From Andrena cerasifolii (taxonomy: Eukaryota > Arthropoda > Insecta > Hymenoptera > Andrenidae), in assembly GCF_050908995.1 (NCBI RefSeq), contig NC_135125.1:14347011-14411010 (forward strand): 64,000 nt of DNA, written 5' to 3'. Below the pieces are notes generated by a model. The model searched no databases and was not told the origin of the DNA. It saw only the letters and a program-made list of their open reading frames with translations. Positions 1 to 11,930 of this stretch are shown one piece after another. Within the stretch, counting starts at the first letter, position 1. The number at the start of each line of letters is the position of its first letter. The translations under genes were made by a program, and so were the position numbers.

Positions 1-130
1 TATATTTTAATTGGAAATGCTTATATTTGGGGATTGAAGGAGTTTGAGGATGGAGGATAATTTATTTAGCGGAATATGATATACTTTTCGCGCGAGAGAC
101 TCGTTGACACATTAATGGGGGATGAAAGGG

Positions 131-504
131 TGCAAGTTAAGTTGTTTTTGTCGCAAATGAAGCGTTTCTTTTTCAATTAATTACAGAGAAATAAATTGAA
201 GCGGAGACTTAGTCTTTGACACAATGATTATTAGCATCGTTAGCTTTAAAAAATACGTTTATTTCGCCAAAAATATGCGTTACAGATGACTCTACAGATG
301 GATCATTAAATATGCTTTTTAAAAAAGTGCCTTTAAAGCTCTACATGTAGCTAAATATATAATACACATTTTTGACTAAACAAACGCGTCTTTTTAATAT
401 TTATGATGTTAATAAATATTACGTAAAAGAGCAAGTCAGCTTCAATTTATTTCTATGTAATTAAATGCAAAAGAAATGCTTGATTTCCAACAAAAACGAC
501 TGCC
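131..504. mobile_element. Palindromic MITE, family also seen at 27843-27945
   Basis: The left arm (about 141-205) and right arm (about 437-501) are imperfect reverse complements. Both contain GTTTTTGT, a GAAGC or CAAGC, TTTCTTTT and AATTACA.AGAAATAAATTGAAGC. The centre is AT-rich with no reading frame. The block at 27843-27945 has the same arm sequence, so this is a dispersed family and not a chance hairpin. The outer ends are only approximate because I could not settle a target-site duplication. The superfamily is unknown. Confidence 0.7.
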
Positions 505-3494
505 TAGGAAATTTTCCAAACTACTACACGCCTGTACAAAGCAAACTGGAGCAACAATTTATATATCATTGAACAGAAGACGAAGAAACAGTTCGATCTG
601 CGAAATCTAATACACCCGAGACTCGAGTTCCTCGATCCGAGCTGCTTAAACTCCCCGAAGGAAATAAGCTTTTTTCGGTTGCTCGCAATCAATTGCTCAA
701 TCCGAAACCGACAAACGCATACCGGAGGGAAGAAAAATGCCAGAAGAAGCGACAGTTCATTCGTGTTTACGATTGCGGCGAGGAATTTCGATAAGGCTCG
801 AGCGGGGAGTGCACGTTAGGAAAAACGGGTATCGATCACGCGGCAGATCGATTCTGACCGTTCAACTTCTCGCCGGAACAGTCGAGAGCACCGTTACGCT
901 GCAAACGATTTAGCCTTTGGCGCGAGGGGATCGATCAACCGGGAAATTAATCTCCCCGACAAGATACTTAATATTCGACGAAATGTCTCGGGCCGCGGAG
1001 GTTGCTCGACGGGGCCGGGGAGCCTCCCCCCCGGGGGCGCAGCCGGGCGTCTAGGTGGCCGATTTCACTTCGATTATCCGTTAAATTGATGTTGCGCGGC
1101 GCGCGAGGGACGTAACGAGTGCAATTATCAGAAATAACGCGGGGAGGCTGCTCGCTTCGGTGTCTGTCTCGTCACGGTGCAATTTACCATCGCCCTCTTT
1201 CCACCTCCTCCCTTGTCTCTGCCTCGCCCCGGTCCCCCTTGCTTGGATACTCGCTCTCTGGGCACCAACAACGAATTATACGCACTTTAATGAGACGATT
1301 TTCCAGTCACCTTTCGCGACGTGCGGGCCGAGAGAATGAACGCTTAACGAGCGTGCGTGCGTGAAGTCGAAAAATAAAGAGAACGCCTTTCGAGAGGTGT
1401 AAGAGCGCAAATCCGTGTGTTTGCTGCGGCGCGTGTGTGCGCGTTTGTACGAGGGAGGCGTGGAGGAGATAAGAGGAGAGTAGCAACAGCAACGAGACAT
1501 CACAGGACCCCCAGAGAACACCTAGACCCGGGGGCCCACGAAGGGGCGATCACGGTGGTTAGATTGAAATTAAAATCAATTAGCCTCGGGTGTGTAATCA
1601 TTAATCCGCCACGTTGGCCGCGTCACGTGACGGCGATCCTGATACGGCTCTCTACGTGTCCAGTTCAGACAAGCTTCGTAGCGAATGAGAGGGGTCGATA
1701 AAAACTTGTCGGATGTTCGGCGAAGAAAGGGGAGACGATGGAAACGCTGGCTGCTACGCTGGCTGCTGGGACTTTGAAAGGGGATAGGTTGGCGGCGAGG
1801 GTACGTACGAGGATGCTGCTTGCCATCGTGTTAGATGGAGAGATCTGCTAATTGCGAATTTGTTAATGGGAGCTTCTGATAAAGCTAGAGGTTCGCGAGA
1901 GGATTCTGCCTTTTGGGGGTTGAAGTTTACGGCGGACTTCTAGCCATGTGATTTTCATAGATTTTAGGGTAGCTGCTTCAAAGGAACACCTCGGCACTCG
2001 CGTCTGAGTTTCAAAGTTCCCTTTCCTGCTAATGCGGGGGAGAACGTTGTCGATATTAAGGGGTCAGGTAGGCAGAGCCCCGGGTAGTGACTTCGAGGTG
2101 GAACGAATCGAATGGGTTCGATTTCTAGATGCCCCGAGTCCCCTTCTTGCGGCAACCAGCTACGAACCACTGCATAATGAGCGTAATTGCGCTTTGCCGT
2201 GCGCGGAAACGCGTAAAGTACGGCGTCCCTGCACGATACTCGGCTCAGTCCCCGAGGGGTCCTTAAGTGGAAACGTGAGAAACAGGAACCGTCTGGATGG
2301 CACGTTATCGGCTGGAGAGCAATCTGTGCTACGTTATCAGCGAAAAATAATTCCCGCGCGAATCCACGGCCCTGCTCTCTGACACTAGCGAGCGCGCGAC
2401 ACTCGCAGCATGACGCTATCGGGATAATTACCAGGTCGAGTAAGAAATCGGATGCTCCTTACCATCTTACATAAAATACTTAGCCGTTCCGCTCGTTGGA
2501 ACCTGTTTCTCTTCTCGACAATCCTCCATTGTCAACTGCCATTGGCACTTTTCTCAATTTCTCCCTACTAACCTTGGCATCCACCTCCAATTTCAATCGT
2601 GAAATCTCAATCGAAGAATGTCACTCGAATTCCAAAGTTCGTTTCGTTCAAGCGGCTAAGTATACGAAAGCGCGCGTTTGTTTATGCGAGCAGGATAAGG
2701 AGCGAAATTACTCGCGGAACGACCCGAATGCTTCATCCCACTGCTAGCCAGCGGAGGGTTATTGTCGTCGAAATGAGCGGCAATTAACCGCGAATAATTA
2801 TCATCATTTGTTCCAGCGAAAAAGTGCCGGGCGCTCCCGTGGAAGCTGCTGGGACACGAGCAGGGGAAGAGAGGAGGACAGCCCCCCGTCTGCCCCTTGG
2901 GAATCCCACGGGGAATAACGAAGGCCGGCGATGGTTCGCCGCGTCCCCGTTAAAACGGCCCCTCCGCGGGCTTATCGAAGCCGGTTTATGAGGCGTCCGA
3001 ATCGAATTTTTCCGGCGACCGCGGCGCGTAATCATTATATCGGACGCACTGGTTTAACCAGTCCCGATAACATCTTTCCCATGCTAAATATACCGGCGTG
3101 CCGGCTAAATCCGTATCGCGGATTCGCGGGGCGGTAAATCGTGGCTGGTTCGGCCGGTCCCGTAAAACCGGGCCTCTGGCCCTCGCGCGGCGACAGAGGT
3201 GTAATTAATTTTTCCGCTCATGCCGGGCTCGTTACATTTCAAAGAATTTCGATCTGATCGTTTTGCTGAATGGGTTAGCGAAACGATTGTCACTGAAGCG
3301 TAGGAAGTGGAGAGGTTTATGGTGTCAGTGGTTGTTAATTGGGGTGATTGGGTTGCTGAAATTAATGGATTGTTAATGCATCGAATGGTGGTGAGATTTG
3401 AAGGTGCTACGATCGCAGAAATTCATGTCGAGGAATTAATAAGGATGCTAATAATGTAAGGTAAATATCTTTAGAAATGTGGTAAAGGTAAGTA
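505..3494. other. Non-coding stretch before the mariner
   Basis: No supportable gene. The sequence is GC/CpG-rich with scattered TAATTA motifs, and has a G/C homopolymer-rich patch near 1015-1050. Open frames on both strands stay under about 120 codons and overlap each other with arginine/serine-rich content typical of GC-rich chance frames. The part around 3000-3290 has a high density of CGCG and TTAAT motifs and could be regulatory, but nothing specific is visible. Confidence 0.5.
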
Positions 3495-4744
3495 TTAGGT
3501 TGTTGCAAATGAAATGGCCGTTTCTGATTTTTTAATTTAAACTTTTTTTTGATAAACCTAATACGCATTTCATCGATCGAAATAGTCACCATCGACTTCG
3601 ATACACTTCTCCCATCGCGAAATAGGTGCACCAATGCCTTTCTGAAGGAAATCCAGAGTACGAGAGGCAATGAATTCAGCGAATGCAGTTTTTACATCCA
3701 TTTCTTCTCGAAACACTTTCCCAATCAAAAAGCTATCTAGGTCCTTGAAAAAATGATAGTCTGTAGGTGAAAGGTCAGGGGAATAAGGAGGGTGAGGGAG
3801 AACTTCGCACTTTAATTCTGCTAACTTTTTAAAGGTTTGTTTTGCAAAGGTTTGTATTGACCAATGCCGGCTGTTGAATACGCAGCTTTTCATAAATGAT
3901 ATCAATTTCTTGACAGTATTTGTCTGAATTTATGGTTTCACCTCGTTTTAAAAATGAAAAATGCACAACACCCCTTGCTGACCACCATACAGACACCAAA
4001 ATCTTTCGCGGATGAAGGTTCGCTTTCGGCATATGTTTTGGGGCTTCATCTGCATCCAACCACTGTGCAGAAGGTCGTCGATTGTCATAAAGAATCCATT
4101 TCTCGTCACAAGTAATTAGTCTATGTAATAGGCCTTCAGTATTATGACTAGAAAACAAAGAAGAACTGATCTCCAAGCGGCGGATTTTGTTATTTTCAGT
4201 AAGTTCACGTGGGACATATTTGTCCAGCTTTTTTACTTTACATGGCCTGTAGATGTCGGGAAACAGTTGAATAGTGAATCTTAGTTCTCACTGCGATTTC
4301 CCGAACAGTTGGGCGCGAATCCTCTTCAACCATGTCTTTCAAAATAGTGTTTTCGATAACTGTTGGCTTATGGCCGCGAGGCATATTTTCGAGGTCCGTA
4401 TCACCACAACGAAATTTTTCGAATCAACGCCTAGTGGCCCGATCACTTGCAGTACTATTACCGAAAGCAGTATTTACATTCCGCGTTGCCTCAGCCGCAC
4501 TGTGACCAAGTTTCAACTCGTGCAAGTAAATTATTCGAATTTCCTTATTTTCCATGATCAATTAAAACGGTTTTTAATTACGTATACTGCACAATATAAC
4601 AGAAATTATACACGCCAAATCACGCGTGAGACGTGTACTTTTCAAATGATACAAATACAACGCGATCTGCCTGGAAAAGAGCTAAGCTACAAAGCCGAGA
4701 AGTTTAAATTGTAGAAAACGGCCATTTCATTTGCAACAACCTAA
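3495..4744 (-). mobile_element. Mariner-family DNA transposon, defective, TA target duplication
   Basis: A complete but dead Tc1/mariner element of 1250 bp. Its terminal inverted repeats begin TTAGGTTGTTGCAAATGAAA and match nearly perfectly at both ends over about 27 bp. TA flanks it on each side (3493-3494 and 4745-4746), the duplicated target expected of this superfamily. The only internal gene is a minus-strand transposase remnant (4555 to 3570). The ends are so well kept that the element could still be moved in trans, although it cannot make its own enzyme. Confidence 0.95.
3570..4555 (-). pseudogene. Mariner transposase pseudogene
   Basis: This is the remnant of a D,D34D mariner transposase, which cuts at the inverted repeats and pastes into TA. 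The frame begins at the ATG at 4555 (MENKEIRIIYLHELK), with an N-terminal helix-turn-helix region to about 4230. The catalytic part has the first aspartate in TCDEKW (about 4100) and the third in HPPYSPDLSPTDYHF (about 3750-3795), with a C-terminal tail ending DGDYFDR. Breaks seen: an in-frame TGA at 4426-4424, a frameshift near 4230-4243, and a further frame change near 3860. At that last point the segment normally carrying the second catalytic aspartate (the HDNARPH region in the family) is missing. It cannot encode an active enzyme. Assignment to mariner is secure; the subfamily is not assigned. Confidence 0.93.
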
Positions 4745-4746
4745 TA

Positions 4747-5833
4747 CCTACATGCACAAAGTACGAGCGAAGTGGTCAAAAAATTGCAACACGCCTTGGT
4801 CGGTTTAGATAAAGGTGGCTGGGGCACTTCACTTTTATCTCTGTATCTTAGGCGACAATTTTTCGCGGAGAAGGTCCCCAAGGTTATCTGTTTAATACCG
4901 CAATTATGAAACAATATTACAGGTATCTGTATGCATTTAAACTTTGACCTCATCTTCTCGGAATCCCCTCAATTGCATTCGATGGCGATGTTAAAACATT
5001 TATGTGCCTTTGTGCGGGCACGATGCCTTCCACTATCTACATACAATGCTTCCATTAACTTTTTTCCCGCGCGTTCGCGTAAGGACAATTTTAAACGCGC
5101 CAATAATACTCGGATTTCTTTAAAACCGTAAAAATCGTGGAGCGAGAAAGTTCAGCGAACGCGGCGGGCGATCGAAATGGGAGAGGGGGGGGATAAAAGT
5201 ATAGAGCCCCTCCTATTATTCTCAACCCTGTCTACCCCATAATCGCTCGTTTAGTATTTTTAATGGCCGCGGTTTACCACAGCGGTCCGGTCGGCAATAG
5301 GCCGATGTATCGCAGCGATTAATTCATCAGAGGCTCGGTGGGAACAGGGCGACGTTGTCTTGGCTGGTTCGCGGAAGGCAGGCCGCAAGTGAATCCCAGA
5401 AATTTCACTTTAACTTCCTGTTAACGATCCCAATCGGTGGATGCACGGTGACGCTAAACGATGGTCCCGCTGATTAATTCATCAAACGGTGTCCGGGGTG
5501 GTAGTACATCGAGTTCGACCCTTCAGGAAGAGAAGCCGTGAGCGTGTCTCAGATAGTTTATGGTAATTCTTGCACGCTGACAAACCGGTGGGAAACTTGG
5601 GGACACTGGACGCCGTAGGAACGGTTTCCAGTGGCACGGTGTTGAATCATTTCGCGGTGATTAACTATTCCGCGCCTAGCACGCTGGGCTGATAATTTCG
5701 AACAGACAGAAACGCGTCTCAGAGTCAACGAAATGTGGCAACTATCGTTTCGTAGATTTCTTCAAAACTATCCGTAACAAGTATCAAACTTTACACAGAA
5801 ACCTTCACGAAATAGTCACATTATTTGGTGGAA
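4747..5833. other. Non-coding stretch between mariner and next MITE
   Basis: No supportable gene. Immediately after the mariner (4747-4918) both strands are open for 45 to 70 codons. The plus frame reads LVGLDKGGWGTSLLSLYLRR, which has no match I recognise and no splice context. From 5150 to 5720 the DNA is GC-rich with several ATTAATTCATCA motifs (5321, 5474). Confidence 0.4.
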
Positions 5834-6391
5834 GGGTCATTCTACGCGAAATCGGACACTTTTTAGAGTTTACAACTTAGCAGTATGTAGTCATATATAA
5901 TATATAATCGTATTTAAAAGGATTTTTCAACATTTTAAAAATTGTGGATCTTACAGCTCTTTAAAATATACCTATTTGACATTTTTTAAAGTAAATTATA
6001 ACTGTTGAACTAAGAAGCTGATAAAAAATGAGCTTTTGGGTGCTTACAGTGGAGATATAAGAGTAGCTAATAAAAATTATTTCACTTAAAAAAAAGCGAA
6101 TTTTTTACCATTTAGGTATTTTGCAATTGTTCTAAACGAATTAAATTTTATAATAGTAGGGCACTATTTAAAAATTCTCCACTATTTAAAATGCTGATTT
6201 TAATCAGTTTCTTAGTTCAAGAGTTATAATTTATTGAAAAAAGGTCAACGCTATATTTCCAAGAGCTGTAAGAACCACAATTTCAAAGATTTTGAAAAAT
6301 CCTTCTAGATACGATTACATATAACCAAATTTACAACATATCCAAGTTTCCCCAGAATCTGGAATGTGTTCGATTTTACGTGGATTGACCC
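5834..6391. mobile_element. Inverted-repeat MITE with GGGTCA ends
   Basis: The two ends are reverse complements. GGGTCATTCTACGCGAAATCGGACAC at the left pairs with the complement of the right end at 6366-6391 with few differences. Farther in, about 5900-6030 matches the complement of about 6190-6325 over more than 100 bp, including ATCGTAT, AGGATTTTTCAA, TCTTACAGCTCTT and TGAACTAAGAA. The centre is AT-rich with no frame. A three-base GAA occurs on both sides but is too short to prove the target duplication, so the superfamily is open. Confidence 0.8.
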
Positions 6392-8280
6392 GAAAGGAAG
6401 CATGCTCGAAATTCAGAATCCAAAACCCGAATTGAAAGCCTCTCTGCACCGCTCCGTCCTCTTATCAGAATCTCCGCGACGATCCAGCATCGTCCGGAGC
6501 GTCCCGCGTCGAAGACGCAGATACTCGGTATTAATTAGCGCGCGCACGATTACACGAGCATTTTAGCGATCTGGTTCGCGCGCTAATGCCTCCGGCTCCT
6601 CTCGCGTTTGCGGAATTACCGCAAGCTGGAAGATTAATGCGCCCGGCGGTAACACGATGAATTAGCCGCGGCGAGATTAATCGCGGCCGCGCTTAGACGA
6701 TGAATTATCCGCGATCCGAAAAATCAATAAAGCAAACGGCCGGCAATTAATTTCGCGAAACGCAGCTAATCGCGATGGAGGAGTCGCGCGGCGCGGCTCG
6801 CCTTATCGGGGCCTTCCGCGCGGTATATCGCGGCGGTGACATTAAAATCAGCGCGGACGATTACGAGTTAATTGGTATTAACGTTTTCATCTTTCCACCG
6901 CGATAATCCCGTATCTCCCGTCGCGCCTCGTCGCTTTCCCAGATGCGCACCCGAGTCTCCGCTTAGTCACAAACTGAGTATCCACACCTTTTGGGCAAGT
7001 GGCTGCCGTAAACCTGAAAATACGGTTGCAGGGAATCGAATTTGCACGCCTTCGGCCGCCCTTCAGAACGAAGCTGCTTCGAGGGAATAACAAAAAGAAA
7101 TGAATCGGTATTAGACCCGCCGAAATTCTACGTGGCACCGAACATATTGCGCTGATCTATCGTGGCCATTGGCGCGTAATTACGATCGGGTCTCACCACA
7201 GAGCGCCTCGTCTTAGCTGCTACATATCTCACAGCATGATTGATGGATTTCTTTCCTGCTCGGTCGTGCAGCGAGCCTAAAGGGAGAGGTATTTAATGCT
7301 CCAGCGAAGGAGTAACGATTCGCATGAATACGTTGAGCCACTAATACTAGACGGGCGGGGGGGGGGCAAGGGGAAAATGCTTGAGTCCCTGCAGTTAAAC
7401 GCTCGTTTCTCGGCTACAGTAAAATATTAATGAAGGAACGCTCCTCTCTTTAACGAACCACCACCCGTTAACGTTCGTTCCTAATTGCGCCATTCTGGTT
7501 CTAGGTAATTAAGGAAATCCTTCCGATAAAGGACACTTCCACGGAGCGGGGCAATCTGGACGGTGCTCTAGGCTTATCGGCGAATTTCATTATGATCCGA
7601 TAAAAAACCGCTTGCCGCTTATATCCAGTAATTGTTTAATGGCCCGGCATAAATATCCCTCGCTCCTGCGGCACAATCGATGGGAACTGCATTCTGTTGC
7701 GAAATACACGTATTTAAAGCGCGCGCGGGGCGCCGATTCTCGACGAAGTGAATTGAAAACGGGCTGTTCCGACCGGATTACATTGGATTTTATACTTTTG
7801 TGAATAGCTCGGGGATATCGGCACGGTTAAATCGGGAAACGATGTGTCACGCTATTTAGATAACGTTCGAAACACGTACTGTCGCGAATTCTGACGGAAT
7901 GGTAAAATCCAGGACGTAGACACTTGTTTCGGACATTGTAAACATTTTCGTATGCACGCATAGCTAGTACAAAAAAGTATTTGTTTGATTTTTCACTGTG
8001 TTTGTTTGAGGGAGAGCTAACGCGTTCTGCACCTGTCATTGTCAAAACTCTTATGCGCAGCACTTTACTGAATTACACTTAGCAATGAATTTCCAGGAAA
8101 AATTGCCAGCAGACAATATAACACTTCAAGTTTCGTATGCAATTACTACAAAGAGAAATTTACAACGCGATACAGTCAATTCGGATCGAAGAGTCTTTTT
8201 GAAGTAATTGGGCTGACTGTAATGGCTTATTCTACTTATCTAGCCGATGGGAAACGCTTATAAGTGTCGCGAGACATTTC
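6392..8280. other. GC-rich block with homeodomain-type motifs, no gene
   Basis: No supportable gene. Between about 6530 and 6880 the sequence repeatedly combines CGCG with TTAAT/ATTAAT cores (ATTAATTAGCGCG, GAGATTAATCGCGG, TAATTTCGCG). This style is common in regulatory DNA near developmental genes, but it could also be compositional. A G-run of ten lies at 7357-7366. The rest has only short overlapping frames. Confidence 0.4.
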
Positions 8281-8288
8281 ATAGACAC

Positions 8289-8982
8289 TAGAGACCACGG
8301 TATGGTACGTGTAGTAAAAAGACACGTGTACACGGGTACACGTGTATTACATATATCCGTACCTCGATCCGTGTAGCTTTTAGTACACGGGTACCCGTGC
8401 ACTATTTCACGTGTATTTAAATACACGTGTATCAACGTATTTGTGTATTTTCATCAGAATTGGGCATTAACCACGGGAGAATGGGCAATGGCGGTCACTT
8501 AAGCAATAAGTGTAATAAAACCGAGTGATGTTTCTCAATTTTAAGGATTATCGTTGCGTCTAAAAAGAAGCTCGCTTATTACCAGTAATGCCTTAATTTT
8601 TTGTATCAAAATAGGTAATCGATTAAATAAATCTTGTTAATTTTATAATTGTGTTATTAGTTGCAATCTGAAAATTTGTAAAACCATACTTTCCGCATAT
8701 TATTCTAGTAAATATATTTAAATACATTAATTCCTTTATGAATTTCGCGATCCTCCAGAGTTCTGGGATATCTATAGATATTAAGAATCAGACGAATCAA
8801 AATACGGATACGTTAATATACGTGCATTTATAAATACACGAGTATCTAAATTCACGTGTATTTAAATACACGTGAAATAGTGCACGGGTACCCGTGTACT
8901 AAAAGATACACGGATTCAGGGACAGATACGTTTAATACACGTGTACACGTGTATTTAAATACACGTGAAATAGGGATCTCTA
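8289..8982. mobile_element. hAT-type foldback MITE packed with CACGTG motifs
   Basis: A 694-bp element bounded by an exact 8-bp duplication ATAGACAC (8281-8288 and 8983-8990), the target size of the hAT superfamily. The ends are TAGAGACC and its complement form GGATCTCTA. Long subterminal inverted repeats follow; the 53-bp block 8377-8429 is the exact reverse complement of 8853-8905. The arms hold nine copies of CACGTG plus repeated ATTTAAAT and GGGTACCCG. The core (about 8455-8800) is AT-rich and non-coding. The short open frames in both arms are mirror copies caused by the repeat, not genes. Confidence 0.92.
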
Positions 8983-8990
8983 ATAGACAC

Positions 8991-11548
8991 TCCCCGAAAC
9001 CACCACAGTTCTTCGGACGATCTATAAACTCAGCCCGTTAGATATTACTAGCTTCGCCTTGCGCGACGACGGCGCGGGAAGGTGAAAGAGCGAGAGGGAC
9101 GGGCTGATCGCCCCGTTAGATCAAATCTAGGTCGTTACGCGCGTTTCAGAAACGCTTCGACGTTAGAAGCGCTGTTCGAGATGCACTCGACCTTCATACT
9201 AATCTCGACCTGGAACCTCGTGATTTTTACAACACGGTCGCGAATCTGGGTGTCCTGGAACTCGCCAGCCGATCGACAGATCCGAATAGTCGATTCCGTG
9301 AAAGAACGAAGCTTCTTGGAGCCGAGGGAAATAAAAGCGCGGAGGATCGTCGAAATCCCCTTTCCTATCTGATGACGCGTAATTGCAATGGCGTTGATTC
9401 GAGGTACCGTTTTCGGGGCGGAAGAGAATGACGGTCATCAGGAGCAACGGGGAATTGAGTTCGTTAACCAAGAGCGACGACGTCTCTCCTCGGCGTCGTA
9501 CAGATTGGCTGGCGATAAGCGCACGCTTGCGAGTAAACAAAGGGGAGTTCTCACACAATGCGACAATGAACCTGAAAGCCCTTAGGTAACATTAACAGAC
9601 TCCAGACGCGACGAAGACGCCTCGCATAGACGTGATCTCGTAATTATGCGCGGCCCGTAGACAAACTGCCTTCCCTCTTCGCCCTTTTTCCTTCTCCACC
9701 CCTTCCCCCTTTGTTTCCTTTCGAGCGACGCTCAGTCTTGCAGCACAAGCGAGCCTTTCGCCAGTGGCACTCGCGGACGAGTTCTTCCAGCGAATTGAGC
9801 AACTCCCTTGAGTCCAGCTTGGAAGCACCCTTTTAATTGCATGTATATTATAAATCTGTACAGTTCAGAGAAAACGTGGCCGGATTCGCGGACCGTCACT
9901 TTCTTGAACGAATACACTGGAAAGTGAGGGGAAAAGGACGGCTGCGTAGAGGGAGGTGGAAAAGAAAGAAGGCTCCGGCGTATCGTTCGTAATTCTCGGT
10001 AGCCGGTGTCGGTAGGCAATCTGATCCCAGGACAACGGTTCGGAAGCATTGGTTGACAGTAAAATATCAGCAGGTACTAGTCAGTATAGCCGCGATAGGA
10101 TCGAGAGAGGAGGCTGGTATATAAGCGTGTATACGTGGCTGGGCTGAAGGCACTCCTATCCTGGCAACAGTCCTCGGGGTACTGTTAGCCACCGATGAAT
10201 GATAACCATATCGCGATATGCGCCGCCGATACAATGGAGAGTAAACGGAGGATGTATTGGTCAGGAAAGCGCGCGCACGGGGATGCGTTTCTCAAAATAG
10301 AAAGAGTATTGGATCGATAATTCATTCCGGGTGGAATAAACTTGACTCGCCTACCAGCCACCCTCTGGCGCGCTGAAGTACGCCTTGCCAAAAATAATAC
10401 TGCTTAAATTGGAGGGTAGGTATCACAGTGAACGCATTCTGGGAATATAAAATTGCGAAAACCAGTGCTTTTCCAAAATTGCCACTGTTTTATGATTTTA
10501 GAGGAAAGCAAGTTGAAGGAAAAATTGCTTTCATAAGAAACGCGGTGCGAAGTTGTAATTATTTTAAACGCTACTTGAATTAGATGATAAATCACAACTA
10601 TTGTCAAATTTTACGTTTAAAATTCATTTTATTAGGTCACGTGTCCCCAGAGAGCTGAGTGGCATGGGCTTTTCCAAAACGCATTTGCTTTTCCTCAGCG
10701 TGAAGAAAATTTAATATGATTCTGCTCGGTGAAACGTATATGCTATCTATTAAATTAGAAGGTAGGGTAATTATATTACATTGCAGAAAATAATTAATGG
10801 TAAAAAGATACAAAAATTTATGCACATGTGGCATTTGCCTGTTTCCTACCGGGCCTCTCAATTCTCAAAGTGCCAAGAATACTTTTCTTCTTGGACAGAA
10901 AAGGAACCCAATCAACCAGTCCCAATCGTTACAGCTTCCAGCGGAACGATCTCGAAAGATTCGCTGAAGCCTCGTTTTCTCCCCTCGTCTTCTTCGAGCT
11001 CGTTACGTCCCGAAACTTACGAGATGGCGACAATAAGAGCTAATTAACAGAGTGCTCGTGGCTCACGGGTCCTCCGATAATTGAACTCGCTGCTCATGGG
11101 AAACGTTTCCGGTTCCCCTGCCCTCTCTCATCCTCTCCGGACGCTTTCCTACTGGCTGCGCCTCCTTCGGGCAACCTCTCAGCCCGAGGTCTCGCTTAAA
11201 TTTTATCTGTACAGACCTAACGGCGCGGCTCTTCAGCTTCGTCGAGGATCAAACGTAACACTCTCCGTTTCCACGAGCTCGGAGGTTCGTCATCCGGCGC
11301 GATGTCAATGTCCTGGGTTTCGTCACTTTTGGGAATCCGGCGTGGTTCCCTGCCGAGCTCTCTGTTTGCTCTCTGTATACTTGCGACGTTTCTTCCTGCC
11401 CTGTTTCGTGGGTCCCATCGAATTAATGGCAAAGTGTGTGAAGAAGGTTGGCGACTATACCCTGCCGAACTTCTAGGGTAATTAAATTTATAGGTGGAGC
11501 TTCTTTTAATCCTTTTCATCGAGTAGAAACTCGCGCGCAGTTGAGTTG
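8991..11548. other. Non-coding stretch with one promoter-like site
   Basis: No supportable gene. The region 9060-9580 is GC-rich and open in several frames at once, which argues against real coding. The only localised signal is a TATA box at 10118. From 10390 to 10860 the DNA is AT-rich, and 11080-11520 is again GC-rich with overlapping frames on both strands. Confidence 0.4.
10118..10125 (+). promoter_or_regulatory. Candidate TATA box
   Basis: TATATAAG fits the metazoan TATA consensus, and the surrounding sequence is GC-richer (GGCTGG before, CGTGTATACG after). About 30 bases downstream, around 10150, a GCACTCCT loosely fits an initiator. No long reading frame follows, so a transcript would have to be spliced or non-coding. 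It may be chance. Confidence 0.25.
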
Positions 11549-11556
11549 CCGCAGAT

Positions 11557-11755
11557 CAGAGATGGGCAACACTTTTATTGAAGTAAATGTTTCGAATAAC
11601 GAATGAAAGTTAAAGTTGAAAAATTTATTCGACGCTGAAGTTGAAACGCTCGACGAATAAGAAAATCAACTTTATTCGCCGAATAATCTAAATTTAGAGT
11701 AACTTTTATTTGATCCGTCATTTAAATAATTTTTTATTTAGTTAATGCTTCTCTG
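11557..11755. mobile_element. hAT-type MITE, copy 1 of 2 (CAGAGATGGGCA ends)
   Basis: The left end is CAGAGATGGGCA and the right end is a worn complement (TGCTTCTCTG). Flanking 8-mers CCGCAGAT (11549-11556) and CCACAGAT (11756-11763) agree at seven of eight bases, as expected of an aged hAT target duplication. The 199-bp interior is AT-rich with repeated CGAATAA/GAATAAA words and has no frame. A longer sister copy lies about 175 bp downstream. Confidence 0.85.
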
Positions 11756-11930
11756 CCACAGATGCCATCAGACGAAAGCAATGTTCGCAACACTGTACGC
11801 TTTCAATTCCACTTCGCCGTACAGTTTCGATTTTGTCCAACCCCGATGCCTCTTGCGATCGCAACAGTAACCTCGATCTTTCCTCTAGCAGTTTCTTTAT
11901 CGACTCGCTCGTGCTGCGCTCCTTTCAGGC

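Noticed and set aside
4745..4953. Frames open on both strands right after the mariner
   Set aside because: Short, mutually overlapping, and with no known motif; probably chance in the insertion-site flank.
8232..9041. Two short frames sharing a YLNTREIVHGYPCTK-like peptide
   Set aside because: They lie in the mirror arms of the 8289-8982 inverted repeat; the shared peptide is the result of the DNA palindrome.
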